A stretch of DNA of 60,119 nucleotides from a virus, in IMG/VR virus record IMGVR_UViG_3300025132_000038, positions 1 through 60,119 of that record; one strand, given 5' to 3'. The position numbers and the translations under genes are program-made. Of this stretch, positions 53,993 through 60,119 are shown in pieces; the stretch's first letter is position 1; every line of letters begins with the position of its first letter. The notes under the pieces were generated by a model, which saw only the letters and a list, made by a program, of their open reading frames with translations, had not been told where the DNA came from and did not search any database.

Positions 53993-54325
53993 TTACTTTA
54001 TTGTTGGTGAAGTGTTTAATTTTATCTGCGCTAACAACCTCTGCTTCTCTTGTCTATTCATAGGTTTTTTCCAATTCTTCATTCCTGGTAAAGTTTCATC
54101 TTTTATTTTTCTTTTTACCACTTTCTCTTTTCTTTTGTCCCACGTCCCTTTCTTTTCCATTCTAGCTTTCCGCTTAAGATTACGATTACGTTTCTTATCA
54201 CTAATATCGTAATACTCTAACCTTTTTGTAACCCTAGCTGTTTTTTTAGATTTTTTCTTTTGTTCGTTTAAAATCTTTTTAGTATTAGCTTGTTTTCTTT
54301 CCTTTACTTTGTTTACTATAGCCAT
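53993..54325 (-). CDS. Highly basic protein
   Basis: 110 residues, Lys/Arg-rich (KKRNRNLKRKARMEKKGTW), ending in a more neutral segment (KQRLLAQIKLNTSPTIK). Similar in character to its neighbours. Function unknown. Confidence 0.5.
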   Translation of the reverse strand: MAIVNKVKERKQANTKKILNEQKKKSKKTARVTKRLEYYDISDKKRNRNLKRKARMEKKGTWDKRKEKVVKRKIKDETLPGMKNWKKPMNRQEKQRLLAQIKLNTSPTIK

Positions 54326-54344
54326 AGTTGTTGTTGTTTTTTAT

Positions 54345-54659
54345 TTACCTACCCATTTTTTTATCCGCCCACTTTTTATTTCTCTTATCTAGTTTGTCGT
54401 ATTTTTTAATATCCCTATCCATCTTCTTAAGAAACCTTCTCTCTGACCTAGGTAAAGATTGTAGTTCTTTTCTCTCTGTTTTTCTAGCTGTTCTTTTTTG
54501 AAGTTTATCTAACTTTTTATTACCTCTTTTAACAGACATTTTGCCGGACTCAATTTTTCCTATTATTTTTTGTCCTTTTTTCTCTTGACGAGCTTCCATT
54601 TTTTTTATCTCTGAGGTGTTGTCCCTTTTTCTTTTTAACAACTTTTTTAATATAGACAT
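54345..54659 (-). CDS. Highly basic protein sharing MDRDIKKY motif
   Basis: 104 residues with FLKKMDRDIKKYDKLDKRNK. The segment matches the 130-residue protein at 58083 (LRIMDRDIKKYARQDKR), so the two are likely paralogues. It is first in the basic-gene cluster and has a TAACTTTG box at 54697. Confidence 0.55.
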   Translation of the reverse strand: MSILKKLLKRKRDNTSEIKKMEARQEKKGQKIIGKIESGKMSVKRGNKKLDKLQKRTARKTERKELQSLPRSERRFLKKMDRDIKKYDKLDKRNKKWADKKMGR

Positions 54660-54696
54660 AGTAGTTTATTTTCTTTTTTTGTAATTTTGTACCATA

Positions 54697-54704
54697 CAAA
54701 GTTA
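54697..54704 (-). promoter_or_regulatory. -7 promoter element (TAACTTTG)
   Basis: TAACTTTG on the minus strand, 37 bases before the basic-cluster gene at 54659. On the opposite strand TAATTTTG lies near 54682-54689, which could serve the rightward gene at 54720, making a compact divergent promoter region. Confidence 0.45.
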
Positions 54705-54719
54705 ATAAAATAAAATTTA

Positions 54720-55154
54720 ATGAATTTAAATTACTTAAAGTATTGGAGGGTTATAAGATATTTCGTAAAATCAAAATATAATCTTACTCAAGCTGACCTG
54801 GACATTCTTATTTTTTTGTTTGATGAAGGTTATTTTTCTAAAGATAAATTTAAGGAATTTGATGAGTTACTTAGTTGGAATGTAAATAGATTTGATAATT
54901 TACTACGCGATGGGTGGATAGAGGTTTTTAGAAAGTATGATGGTAAAAGAAAAGGGTTATACACCCTTTCATACAAAACAAATCGCTTAATTACCTCTAT
55001 ATATAATAAATTAAGTGGGGAAGAAATACCTACTAGTCCTTCAGCTAACCCTATATTTAAAAGAAAAGTGTCTTATACTGACAAAGTATATCGTAATATG
55101 ATAATAGAAATGAACCGATTTATAAAACAACAACGACATTCATTTGACGAATAA
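54720..55154 (+). CDS. Winged-helix-like putative regulator
   Basis: 144 residues and the only rightward gene inside the leftward arm. LTQADLDILIFLFDEGYFSK, then a recognition-helix-like LSWNVNRFDNLLRDGWIEV and the beta-wing FRKYDGKRKGLYTLSYK resemble a MarR-type winged helix. It could control late genes. Its end overlaps the end of groES by 35 bases in convergent orientation, so the two transcripts are partly antisense. Confidence 0.6.
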   Translation: MNLNYLKYWRVIRYFVKSKYNLTQADLDILIFLFDEGYFSKDKFKEFDELLSWNVNRFDNLLRDGWIEVFRKYDGKRKGLYTLSYKTNRLITSIYNKLSGEEIPTSPSANPIFKRKVSYTDKVYRNMIIEMNRFIKQQRHSFDE

Positions 55155-55377
55155 TAGCTACTACTTCATTATTAAGTAACATAGTATGTCCTGACTGTTG
55201 GTCATAATATATCTCGTCTCCCTTTTTTATTATCTCCACATCTGTTCCCACATTTAATACTTTACCTTTTCTGTATCGAAGATTAGATGTTTCTTCTCCT
55301 GATAAAAGAAGTCCTGACTTTGTAGTTACTTCTTCATCTATGGGTTTTATTATAATATATGTTCCTATTGCTTGCAT
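55120..55377 (-). CDS. groES: GroES (cpn10) co-chaperonin
   Basis: 85 residues. IGTYIIIKPIDEEVTTKSGL opens a typical cpn10 fold; the hydrophobic GLLL in the mobile loop is where GroES docks on GroEL. KGKVLNVG, IIKKGDEIYYD and VVAIIRQMNVV complete the fold. It caps the GroEL folding chamber. It lies downstream of groEL and overlaps it by 13 bases; bacterial operons have groES first. The host or capsid proteins could be clients. Confidence 0.88.
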   Translation of the reverse strand: MQAIGTYIIIKPIDEEVTTKSGLLLSGEETSNLRYRKGKVLNVGTDVEIIKKGDEIYYDQQSGHTMLLNNEVVAIIRQMNVVVVL

Positions 55378-56987
55378 GTTGTATCGTATGAACGTGCCAT
55401 TGTAATAATAGCGTTAGTACTTAGTATTGTATTGGCAACTGATATAGCGTTACTTAAAGCGCTTACAGTAACTTTGGTAGGGTCTATTACCCCTAAATCA
55501 ATCATGTTTCCTTTTTTTTCAGTAACTACATTGTATCCTTCGCCTTTTTCAAGGTTAGATGATAAATAAACATCATTTATATTTAAGCCTGCATTTTCAA
55601 GAATTTGTTTTAATGGAGATAATAAAGATTCTAATAAAATTGCGTAAGCAATTTTTTCGGCATCAGATTTTCCACTTTTTAATTCTGAAGAAATATTCAT
55701 CAAAGCTACCCCACTACCTGGAAGTATCCCGTCTGACAAAGCAGAACGAACCGCACATACAGCATCATCTACTCTATCATATAACTCTTTTTGTTCTAAA
55801 TCAGTATTACCACCTACATATATAACTCCTACTCCGCCTGTCAATGAGGCTATACGAGATAATATAAACTCTCTATCAGCTTTTGTTTTAGCTCTTTTAT
55901 GTGCATCTTTTAATTCCCCTACTCTTACATTTAATAATTCTTGATGTTCCTCATCTTTTGGTGAACAAAGGACGACAGTGGAGTCTCTCCCAACTATCAC
56001 CTTGGACGCTCTCCCTAAATCGGAGAAGTTTATAATACTCAAATCGTCCCCTGTTTTCTCAGAAAAATACGTTGCACCTACTGACATTGCTATGTCTTGC
56101 ATAAGCTCATGTGTTTTCCAACCAAATGACGGCGGTGGTATAATACACACCTTCAATCCTCTTTTCATAACATTAGCCGCTAATGTTTGTATAACATTTT
56201 GTGAACAAGGAGCTATAATAAGAAGTTTTTTGCTTTCTTGAATAATGGGTTTTAGAATATTCTCTATGTTTAATACGTTATTTATTTCAGCATCAGATAC
56301 TAAAATGTTAACATTTTCTAATATACACTCATCTTTCTTTTGATTATTAACAAATAGATTACTTGAATAACCTCTTTCTATTTTTATTCCTTCAGTTGTT
56401 TCTGAATACGTCTCCGAGTTTTGTGACTTCTCCACAGTCACTATTCCGTTTTCTCCAACCGTATTATATGTATCTGAAATAATACTACCAACAAACTCAT
56501 CATTGTTAGCTGAAATAGTGGCAACATTATTTAAAGTACTCTTTTCCACTTTTACACTATCTTTTTTTAACCTTTCAATAATATCAATAGTATAACTAGA
56601 TAAAGCACGTATAACTTCAGTTACACTTACATTAGGGTTTTTACTTAATAGTCTTGTGGTGTTCTTTACTATAGATTCAGTTAAAACAATAGCTGTGGTA
56701 GTTCCATCACCTGCTAAAGTAGCTGTTCTTTCCGCAGCTTGTTTCATTATTCTAACTGCTAAATTTTCAACAGGGTCAAGAAGCTCAACCGATTTAGCAA
56801 CCGTAACTCCATCTTTAGTTACTGTTATACTAGCGGTATGTTCTGGTGATTCAATAAGAACTGTGTTACCTCGGGGACCGAGAGTACTTTTTACTGCGTT
56901 AGCAATTTTAGTAATTCCTTTGATTAACTTTACTCTACCTTCTGTACCGAAGTCGAGCTCCTTGGGGATATATCCTGTATTATTCAT
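55365..56987 (-). CDS. groEL: GroEL (cpn60) chaperonin
   Basis: 540 residues, close to the 548 of E. coli GroEL and collinear along its length. LGPRGNTVLIE (36-46), TKDGVTVAK (58-65) and GDGTTTA (93-99, catalytic Asp94) form the ATP site, and the second catalytic Asp is kept in VDDAVCAVRSALSDG (about 408). The usual Asp52 position appears to be Glu46, and the usual GGG reads GSG. The C-terminal Gly-Gly-Met tail is absent (it ends ARSYDTTCKQ). It would form a folding ring with the adjacent groES. A TATATTTG box lies 28 bases upstream. Confidence 0.93.
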   Translation of the reverse strand: MNNTGYIPKELDFGTEGRVKLIKGITKIANAVKSTLGPRGNTVLIESPEHTASITVTKDGVTVAKSVELLDPVENLAVRIMKQAAERTATLAGDGTTTAIVLTESIVKNTTRLLSKNPNVSVTEVIRALSSYTIDIIERLKKDSVKVEKSTLNNVATISANNDEFVGSIISDTYNTVGENGIVTVEKSQNSETYSETTEGIKIERGYSSNLFVNNQKKDECILENVNILVSDAEINNVLNIENILKPIIQESKKLLIIAPCSQNVIQTLAANVMKRGLKVCIIPPPSFGWKTHELMQDIAMSVGATYFSEKTGDDLSIINFSDLGRASKVIVGRDSTVVLCSPKDEEHQELLNVRVGELKDAHKRAKTKADREFILSRIASLTGGVGVIYVGGNTDLEQKELYDRVDDAVCAVRSALSDGILPGSGVALMNISSELKSGKSDAEKIAYAILLESLLSPLKQILENAGLNINDVYLSSNLEKGEGYNVVTEKKGNMIDLGVIDPTKVTVSALSNAISVANTILSTNAIITMARSYDTTCKQ

Positions 56988-57015
56988 TTAATTTAAATTT
57001 AAGTTTAATTTATTG

Positions 57016-57023
57016 CAAATATA
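57016..57023 (-). promoter_or_regulatory. -7 promoter element for groEL-groES (TATATTTG)
   Basis: TATATTTG on the minus strand, 28 bases before the groEL start, fits TAnnTTTG. Confidence 0.5.
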
Positions 57024-57140
57024 GGAATTATTTTCTTATACCACTAACTTTAGTTATGTCAAATTTTTTTAATATTATTTATATATATATATTCTCCCTA
57101 TTATAAAAAAAAAGACTCACTATAAAAGCTTTAGTTTTTT

Positions 57141-57216
57141 GACATTTTCGACACTAGTTCTGATTATCAGTTAGTTAAGTACTTTAAATCGACACTAAAA
57201 CCGACACTATAATGTC
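57141..57216 (+). promoter_or_regulatory. Duplicated 76-bp regulatory or origin-like element, copy 2
   Basis: CGACACTA boxes at 57149, 57190 and 57202 and the perfect palindrome CTGATTATCAG (57160-57170) are spaced exactly as in the copy at 8558-8633 (offsets 8, 49, 61 and 19). GACAT at the left end and ATGTC at the right end mirror one another. It lies about 155 bases upstream of groEL. Confidence 0.65.
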
Positions 57217-57271
57217 AATTATCGTCATTTTCTTAACACTGAGTTAATATTAGAAGTGTTATCTTTACAGT

Positions 57272-57340
57272 ATGAGAATAGATATAGCTCCATATTTATA
57301 TATATTAATAATGATAGTGTGCTTCTTACTTTCAATTTAG
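57272..57340 (+). CDS. Possible 22-residue membrane peptide
   Basis: MRIDIAPYLYILIMIVCFLL followed by two residues, almost entirely hydrophobic. TATCTTTA lies 5 bases upstream, close for a leader. Very short frames arise by chance, so this is weak. Confidence 0.2.
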   Translation: MRIDIAPYLYILIMIVCFLLSI

Positions 57341-57342
57341 GC

Positions 57343-57370
57343 CAAAAGAAAAGGGAGCATATAGCTCCCT
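57343..57370 (-). terminator. Rho-independent terminator for the leftward gene at 57399
   Basis: On the minus strand AGGGAGC and GCTCCCT arms with a 5-base loop are followed by TTTTCTTTT. It lies 29 bases past the stop at 57399. Confidence 0.7.
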
Positions 57371-57398
57371 AATCCGTGTCAAACAAAGGGGTAATGTT

Positions 57399-57659
57399 TT
57401 ATATGTCACTATACTTTAATCTGTCATTCCACATTTTGTTAGTTTTTTTAGCAAATTTTGATTGCATACTATCTTTCTTTTTGTCTGTAGGCTTTGTAAC
57501 CGTTCTTTTACCTCTAAACTTAGTTACTGTTTTTTTAAGCGTACCATCTTTGTTAAATTTCTGCTTAATCTTCACATTGTTTCGCGAGTTACTTCTTTTT
57601 ACTTTTGTTTTAATTTTCCTTCCTTTTCTTTTTATAAATGTTGCTTCTCCTTTTGCCAT
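57399..57659 (-). CDS. Highly basic protein
   Basis: 86 residues, Lys/Arg-rich from the start (IKRKGRKIKTKVKRSN), with NKMWNDRLKYSDI at the end. Same character as the cluster at 52361-54659, but apart from it. It is the last gene of the short cluster that begins at 58685, and a terminator follows. Function unknown. Confidence 0.5.
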   Translation of the reverse strand: MAKGEATFIKRKGRKIKTKVKRSNSRNNVKIKQKFNKDGTLKKTVTKFRGKRTVTKPTDKKKDSMQSKFAKKTNKMWNDRLKYSDI

Positions 57660-57678
57660 TGTTTTATAGTTTTATAGT

Positions 57679-58068
57679 TTATATTTCAAATATCCAATAT
57701 TCGCAGTTTTTATTACCTGCACCAGCATGATATAAAAATATATCTTGTTGTCCTGCCCATGGTAACCATCCAAATTCTCCTGTTAATAATTGAAGAAATC
57801 TTGTTCCCGCTGTTCCCGCACTACCTGCATATATAGTAGTATCTGATGTGTTATTAATATATATGTATGAAGGCTTAGGCGTTGTGCTGTCAAATATTTT
57901 ATTGTCTGTATGTAGTATTGTAACCTCAGCTACACCACTTTTAACATCCGTTCCTACAGTTGTTGCTAATGATTTGTTTAAAGATAAACCAATGCTTATA
58001 GGGCCTGTCGGAGTTGGGCCACCTGAAGGGTTAGATACAAGTTCTATTCTAGGAGTTATTGTAGCCAT
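57679..58068 (-). CDS. Putative virion structural protein
   Basis: 129 residues, beta-rich (GISIGLSLNKSLATT-like opening and YIYINNTSDTTIYAGSAGTA), ending FGWLPWAGQQDIFLYHAG and CEYWIFEI. The IYAGSAGTAGTRFLQL phrasing is one seen in phage decoration or tail-tip proteins. Likely virion-associated. Confidence 0.5.
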   Translation of the reverse strand: MATITPRIELVSNPSGGPTPTGPISIGLSLNKSLATTVGTDVKSGVAEVTILHTDNKIFDSTTPKPSYIYINNTSDTTIYAGSAGTAGTRFLQLLTGEFGWLPWAGQQDIFLYHAGAGNKNCEYWIFEI

Positions 58069-58082
58069 ATCTTATTATTGTT

Positions 58083-58475
58083 TTATTTTATACTTCTTTT
58101 ATAACCTCTATTAGAACGTCTTAATCTCGACTTGTGAGCTCTATTTGCTTGTCTAGTAGCTTTATTTGCTTGTCTTGTTCTTTGATTAGTCGCTCTTTTT
58201 CTTTGTCTCGCAGCTTTATTAGACTCTCTAGTAGCTTTATTAGCAGCTCTTTTATCTTGTCTTGCGTACTTCTTAATATCTCTATCCATTATACGCAACA
58301 TTTTTCTGTCACTAATATCTCCTTTCTTTCTTGTTTTATTAGAAGCTGCTTTTCTTTCACTTCTAGCTGTAAGTTTTTCTACTCTTTTCTTAACCCTTGC
58401 CACCTTTCTAGGAGACTTAGCTGTGGTAAGCTTTTTAGTATTTCTCTTTATTCTTTTTTCTAATCTAGCTGCCAT
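58083..58475 (-). CDS. Highly basic repeat protein sharing MDRDIKKY motif
   Basis: 130 residues, Arg/Lys/Ala-rich. LRIMDRDIKKYARQDKR matches the protein at 54345. The C-terminal third is built from variations of ATRQANKA (for example KATRESNKAARQRKR), a short helical repeat. A nucleic-acid-binding role is a hypothesis from composition. Confidence 0.55.
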   Translation of the reverse strand: MAARLEKRIKRNTKKLTTAKSPRKVARVKKRVEKLTARSERKAASNKTRKKGDISDRKMLRIMDRDIKKYARQDKRAANKATRESNKAARQRKRATNQRTRQANKATRQANRAHKSRLRRSNRGYKRSIK

Positions 58476-58481
58476 ATCTTT

Positions 58482-58685
58482 TTATTTAAACATTTTTTTT
58501 AATGAAGCCATCATTGCCTCTTTCATTTCTTTTTGTTGTTCCGCTAACTCAATTCCGGCAGCAATATCTCTTACTGTATGTGAGCTTTTCATAGCTCGTC
58601 TAGCTTTAGCTGCGGTAACAAGACCCATTTCAGAGTCAGGCCTGTCATTTACTAATCGGCCATTTTTTATTCTTAATCCATCCAT
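58482..58685 (-). CDS. Small protein, first gene of the leftward arm
   Basis: I chose ATG 58685 (67 residues, MDGLRIKNGRLVNDRPDSEM) instead of the upstream in-frame ATG at 58733, because the TATCTTTG box at 58708-58715 lies between them and would start transcription after 58733. The C-terminal half is helical and Met/Lys-rich. The next gene starts 6 bases on. Function unknown. Confidence 0.5.
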   Translation of the reverse strand: MDGLRIKNGRLVNDRPDSEMGLVTAAKARRAMKSSHTVRDIAAGIELAEQQKEMKEAMMASLKKMFK

Positions 58686-58707
58686 GGTGTTATATATAAG
58701 GTTTAAG

Positions 58708-58715
58708 CAAAGATA
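58708..58715 (-). promoter_or_regulatory. -7 promoter element (TATCTTTG) for the leftward arm
   Basis: TATCTTTG on the minus strand, 22 bases before ATG 58685. It is the first leftward promoter-like box after the divergent non-coding region. Confidence 0.45.
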
Positions 58716-58798
58716 CAAAATTTTATTAGACATATGTAGTATTTAGGTCCCCCCCCATCCCACGTTTGGCCTACCCATATAGAAACTGATATTTTTTT

Positions 58799-58823
58799 AC
58801 AGAGGGGGGTCTGTTTTTTTTTT
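58799..58823 (+). terminator. Terminator-like hairpin with all-G loop
   Basis: ACAGA and TCTGT flank six G and are followed by eleven T. It points rightward, where no upstream gene exists, so it may end a small or antisense RNA. Confidence 0.4.
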
Positions 58824-58873
58824 CGCTAGTCCCAATTTTTTTGAGATTTTCGAGAGCCTTTGTACCTCCGTTA

Positions 58874-58891
58874 ATGTCTCCTTAAAGAGAC
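58874..58891. repeat. TGTCTCCTTAAAGAGACA palindromic element
   Basis: Arms TGTCTC and GAGACA flank CTTAAA... in the same sequence family as 38450-38473, 841-858 and 930-947. No T run follows, so here it is not a terminator. Confidence 0.5.
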
Positions 58892-58906
58892 ACCGGCCAC
58901 GTTCCA

Positions 58907-58969
58907 CCCTCTCCCCTCCCCCCTTTCCTCTCCTCTCCTCTCTCCCTTCCTCTCCTCCTCCCTTCCTTT
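58907..58969. repeat. 63-base pure polypyrimidine tract
   Basis: An unbroken run of C and T on the + strand, from CCCTCTCCCC to CCTTCCTTT; the complement is all purine and rich in G runs. It could form a triplex or G-quadruplex. An open frame on the minus strand through it is a low-complexity artefact. Confidence 0.85.
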
Positions 58970-59184
58970 ATATAATAAAGCTTTAACACTTAAAGAGGGG
59001 GAAGGCCACCACTCCACGCGTTCAAATTTTAGTAAATAAATCATAGGGAATACGATTAATTTAATTAGTTGATTAACAGATATAAACAATTCAGAGTTTA
59101 TAAAATGTCAAAATTTGTTTTTTATTTAGTGCAATTCCCTTGTTTTATACAAGAATTAAACGTATATTAAACTATTATTAATCA

Positions 59185-59204
59185 GAGGGGGAGTATAACC
59201 CCTC
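59185..59204 (+). promoter_or_regulatory. Leader hairpin before the gene at 59220
   Basis: GAGGGG (59185-59190) and CCCCTC (59199-59204) enclose an 8-base loop, 15 bases before the start codon. A promoter-like TTG-N20-TATATTAA lies just upstream. It may influence translation. Confidence 0.4.
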
Positions 59205-59219
59205 ATAAATTTAAAAAAT

Positions 59220-59834
59220 ATGAGAAATTTATTAGAGCTAGAGACTTCAATTCTAGAAACAAACGAAACGTTAAGAAATGGCCTTAAGGTCAACGAAATT
59301 AACGAATTTCAAAACTTAATTTTTGAGAGTGGAGTTAGTAAATTCCAGTCCTCAGTTAAGATGTCAAAAATAGTCAGCAAATCTATGGAATATTTCAAGT
59401 CGCAAGAATGTCAAGAGATGTTCTCTGAGGAGGGTATTTCTTGGACAAAAGAGGAGTTTTTTATGAAACTTTACGGATGGAGAAGGGCCTACGGATACAA
59501 AATGCTAAAATTGGCCACCATTCATAGTGCCAAAATTAGAAGTTTCGTTGTTAAAATGCAGGCCCTCAGAGATAGTGGAGAAGATACTAAAGAGTCAAGT
59601 ATTTCAGTAGAAAATTGTTTAAAGTTTGTGCGAAGTGGTGGAGAAGATACCAATAACGAATCGACCACACCAAACCCGACCACCTTACAGATGACTTGTT
59701 TAATTGAGGGGGTCAAGAAAAAAGTAGTTGTTAAATTGAACGGACAAATTAAGTGCAACTTAACAGATTCAGAAATAGAGTTACAAATTGAAGTACTAAA
59801 GCAAATCATTTTAAATAATCAGGCTACGGCTTAA
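59220..59834 (+). CDS. Hypothetical protein, first gene of the rightward arm
   Basis: 204 residues. A helical N-terminal half with ISWTKEEFFMKLYGWRRAYG and a linker rich in Thr/Asn/Pro, then a small C-terminal part (VKKKVVVKLNGQIKCNL). It lies right after the divergent region and 25 bases before the amidoligase gene, so the two are probably co-transcribed. No function recognised; a regulatory or replication-initiation role is possible from position. Confidence 0.55.
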   Translation: MRNLLELETSILETNETLRNGLKVNEINEFQNLIFESGVSKFQSSVKMSKIVSKSMEYFKSQECQEMFSEEGISWTKEEFFMKLYGWRRAYGYKMLKLATIHSAKIRSFVVKMQALRDSGEDTKESSISVENCLKFVRSGGEDTNNESTTPNPTTLQMTCLIEGVKKKVVVKLNGQIKCNLTDSEIELQIEVLKQIILNNQATA

Positions 59835-59859
59835 TAATAATCAATAAAAATTAAAAATT

Positions 59860-60119
59860 ATGAATAATTCAACAGGTATAACATACCAAACAACAGGTTT
59901 AAGGAACAGAGGAATATTAATGAATTACCACCGAAGTCCTTTACCAAATTTTATAAATAAAACACCTTTCAGTGTTGATTTAAGGGGTTTAAAGCCAACA
60001 GAAAAAAGGAGGTTAATAAGTTTCGATAATTCAGACAATACTTATTTTTCGCGTTATTGCGTAGGCTTTGAAATTGAAAAAACCTACTTCACAAACAGAG
60101 AGACTCACACCGGAGATAG
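59860..60119 (+). CDS. Amidoligase-like protein, 5' part of gene crossing the circular join
   Basis: This is the first 82 codons of the 342-residue amidoligase-like protein (continued at 1-783), plus the 14-base repeated end. The start ATG at 59860 has the same A-rich leader as the early genes. GFEIEK (69-74), the first conserved acidic motif of the family, lies in this part. The remaining motifs follow after the join. Confidence 0.7.
   Translation, partial: MNNSTGITYQTTGLRNRGILMNYHRSPLPNFINKTPFSVDLRGLKPTEKRRLISFDNSDNTYFSRYCVGFEIEKTYFTNRETHTGD

Larger units (their letters stand above)
56988..57398. other. 411-bp intergenic region upstream of groEL
   Basis: The region holds the groEL -7 box (57016), an AT-rich stretch with a long TA run (57071-57092), the duplicated CGACAC element (57141-57216), a TATCTTTA box (57260-57267), a possible 22-residue peptide (57272-57340) and a leftward terminator (57343-57370). 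The dense mixture suggests regulation of the chaperonin operon, or a replication site. I see no larger gene. Confidence 0.5.
58686..59219. other. Divergent non-coding region, origin candidate
   Basis: This 534-bp region separates the two arms. It contains the leftward -7 box, a G-looped hairpin with a T run (58799-58823), one TGTCTCCTTAAAGAGACA palindrome (58874-58891), a 63-base pure pyrimidine run (58907-58969), an AT-rich segment (58999-59160) and a leader hairpin (59185-59204). Divergent transcription, an AT-rich segment and an unusual tract make it an attractive place for replication initiation. No gene is convincing here. Confidence 0.5.

Noticed and set aside
52397-54212. Plus-strand Phe/Leu-rich frames opposite the basic-gene cluster
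   Set aside because: They are the complement of Lys/Arg-rich codons; the basic proteins are tightly spaced with leaders and share motifs.
55365-56987. GroEL as host contamination in the assembly
   Set aside because: It is flanked by phage genes on a circular contig, its order with groES is not the host one, and base use looks like its neighbours.
14781-58685. Firm assignment to crAss-like phages
   Set aside because: The capsid and tail genes look broadly similar, but the genome is smaller than usual and no phylogeny can be run here.
58871-59089. Minus-strand frame through the polypurine tract
   Set aside because: Low-complexity Glu/Arg/Gly composition from the tract itself, and no promoter or leader.
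1-60119. tRNA genes or an integrase
   Set aside because: No cloverleaf or T-loop consensus and no tyrosine or serine recombinase motif was seen.

Overview
The window is a complete, circularly closed phage genome. Its last 14 bases repeat its first 14 (non-redundant length 60,105 bp), and one reading frame runs unbroken across the join. The host is probably a Bacteroidota member, most likely a flavobacterium. Three things point there: many genes are preceded by a TAnnTTTG -7 element and an A-rich leader with no Shine-Dalgarno sequence; the primase has a BT4734/VirE-type N-terminus; and one exported protein ends in what looks like a type IX secretion (T9SS) sorting tail. The set of terminase, portal, capsid, tail-tube-like and large ejection proteins, with no sheath, tape measure or integrase, suggests a lytic podovirus, perhaps distantly like Cellulophaga podoviruses or crAss-like phages. 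I cannot test that placement here. I saw no tRNA, integrase, CRISPR array or polymerase.

The genome has two arms. The rightward arm (59220 through the join to 14780) holds accessory and replication genes. It begins with an unknown protein and an amidoligase-like enzyme that spans the join. After a 654-bp non-coding region comes a three-domain fusion (class II glutamine amidotransferase, gamma-glutamylcyclotransferase, zinc ribbon). A run of very small genes follows, interrupted by a type III hammerhead ribozyme (4401-4458). Next are a DnaA-domain-IV-like protein, a Sak3-type annealing protein, a RecE-like exonuclease, an SSB-like protein, a primase-helicase, an SF2 helicase, a VRR-NUC nuclease, a second DnaA-like protein, a metallophosphoesterase and a PD-(D/E)XK-like protein. 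The two arms meet tail to tail with no gap at 14780/14781.

The leftward arm (58685 down to 14781) is the late module. In transcription order it has small structural and very basic proteins, groEL followed by groES, and a long cluster of Lys/Arg-rich proteins. Then come an export and lysis block (outer-membrane barrel, T9SS-tailed secreted protein, spanin-like protein, cysteine-less thioredoxin-like protein, M15 peptidase, holin), a GroES-like protein, a 2OG-Fe(II) oxygenase, small and large terminase, portal, scaffold, major capsid protein, connector and tail proteins, a GNAT-like protein and three internal/ejection proteins. The last of these is a 2868-residue polyvalent protein with an HEFGH metallopeptidase motif. 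One wHTH-like gene (54720-55154) points the other way inside this arm.

The most notable points are the amidoligase and amidotransferase-cyclotransferase pair (a predicted peptide-tagging or peptide-synthesis system), the hammerhead ribozyme, the phage chaperonin pair in reversed order, a 76-bp element duplicated with conserved spacing at 8558-8633 and 57141-57216, and the T9SS-tailed protein. Function calls come from motif reading without database searches.
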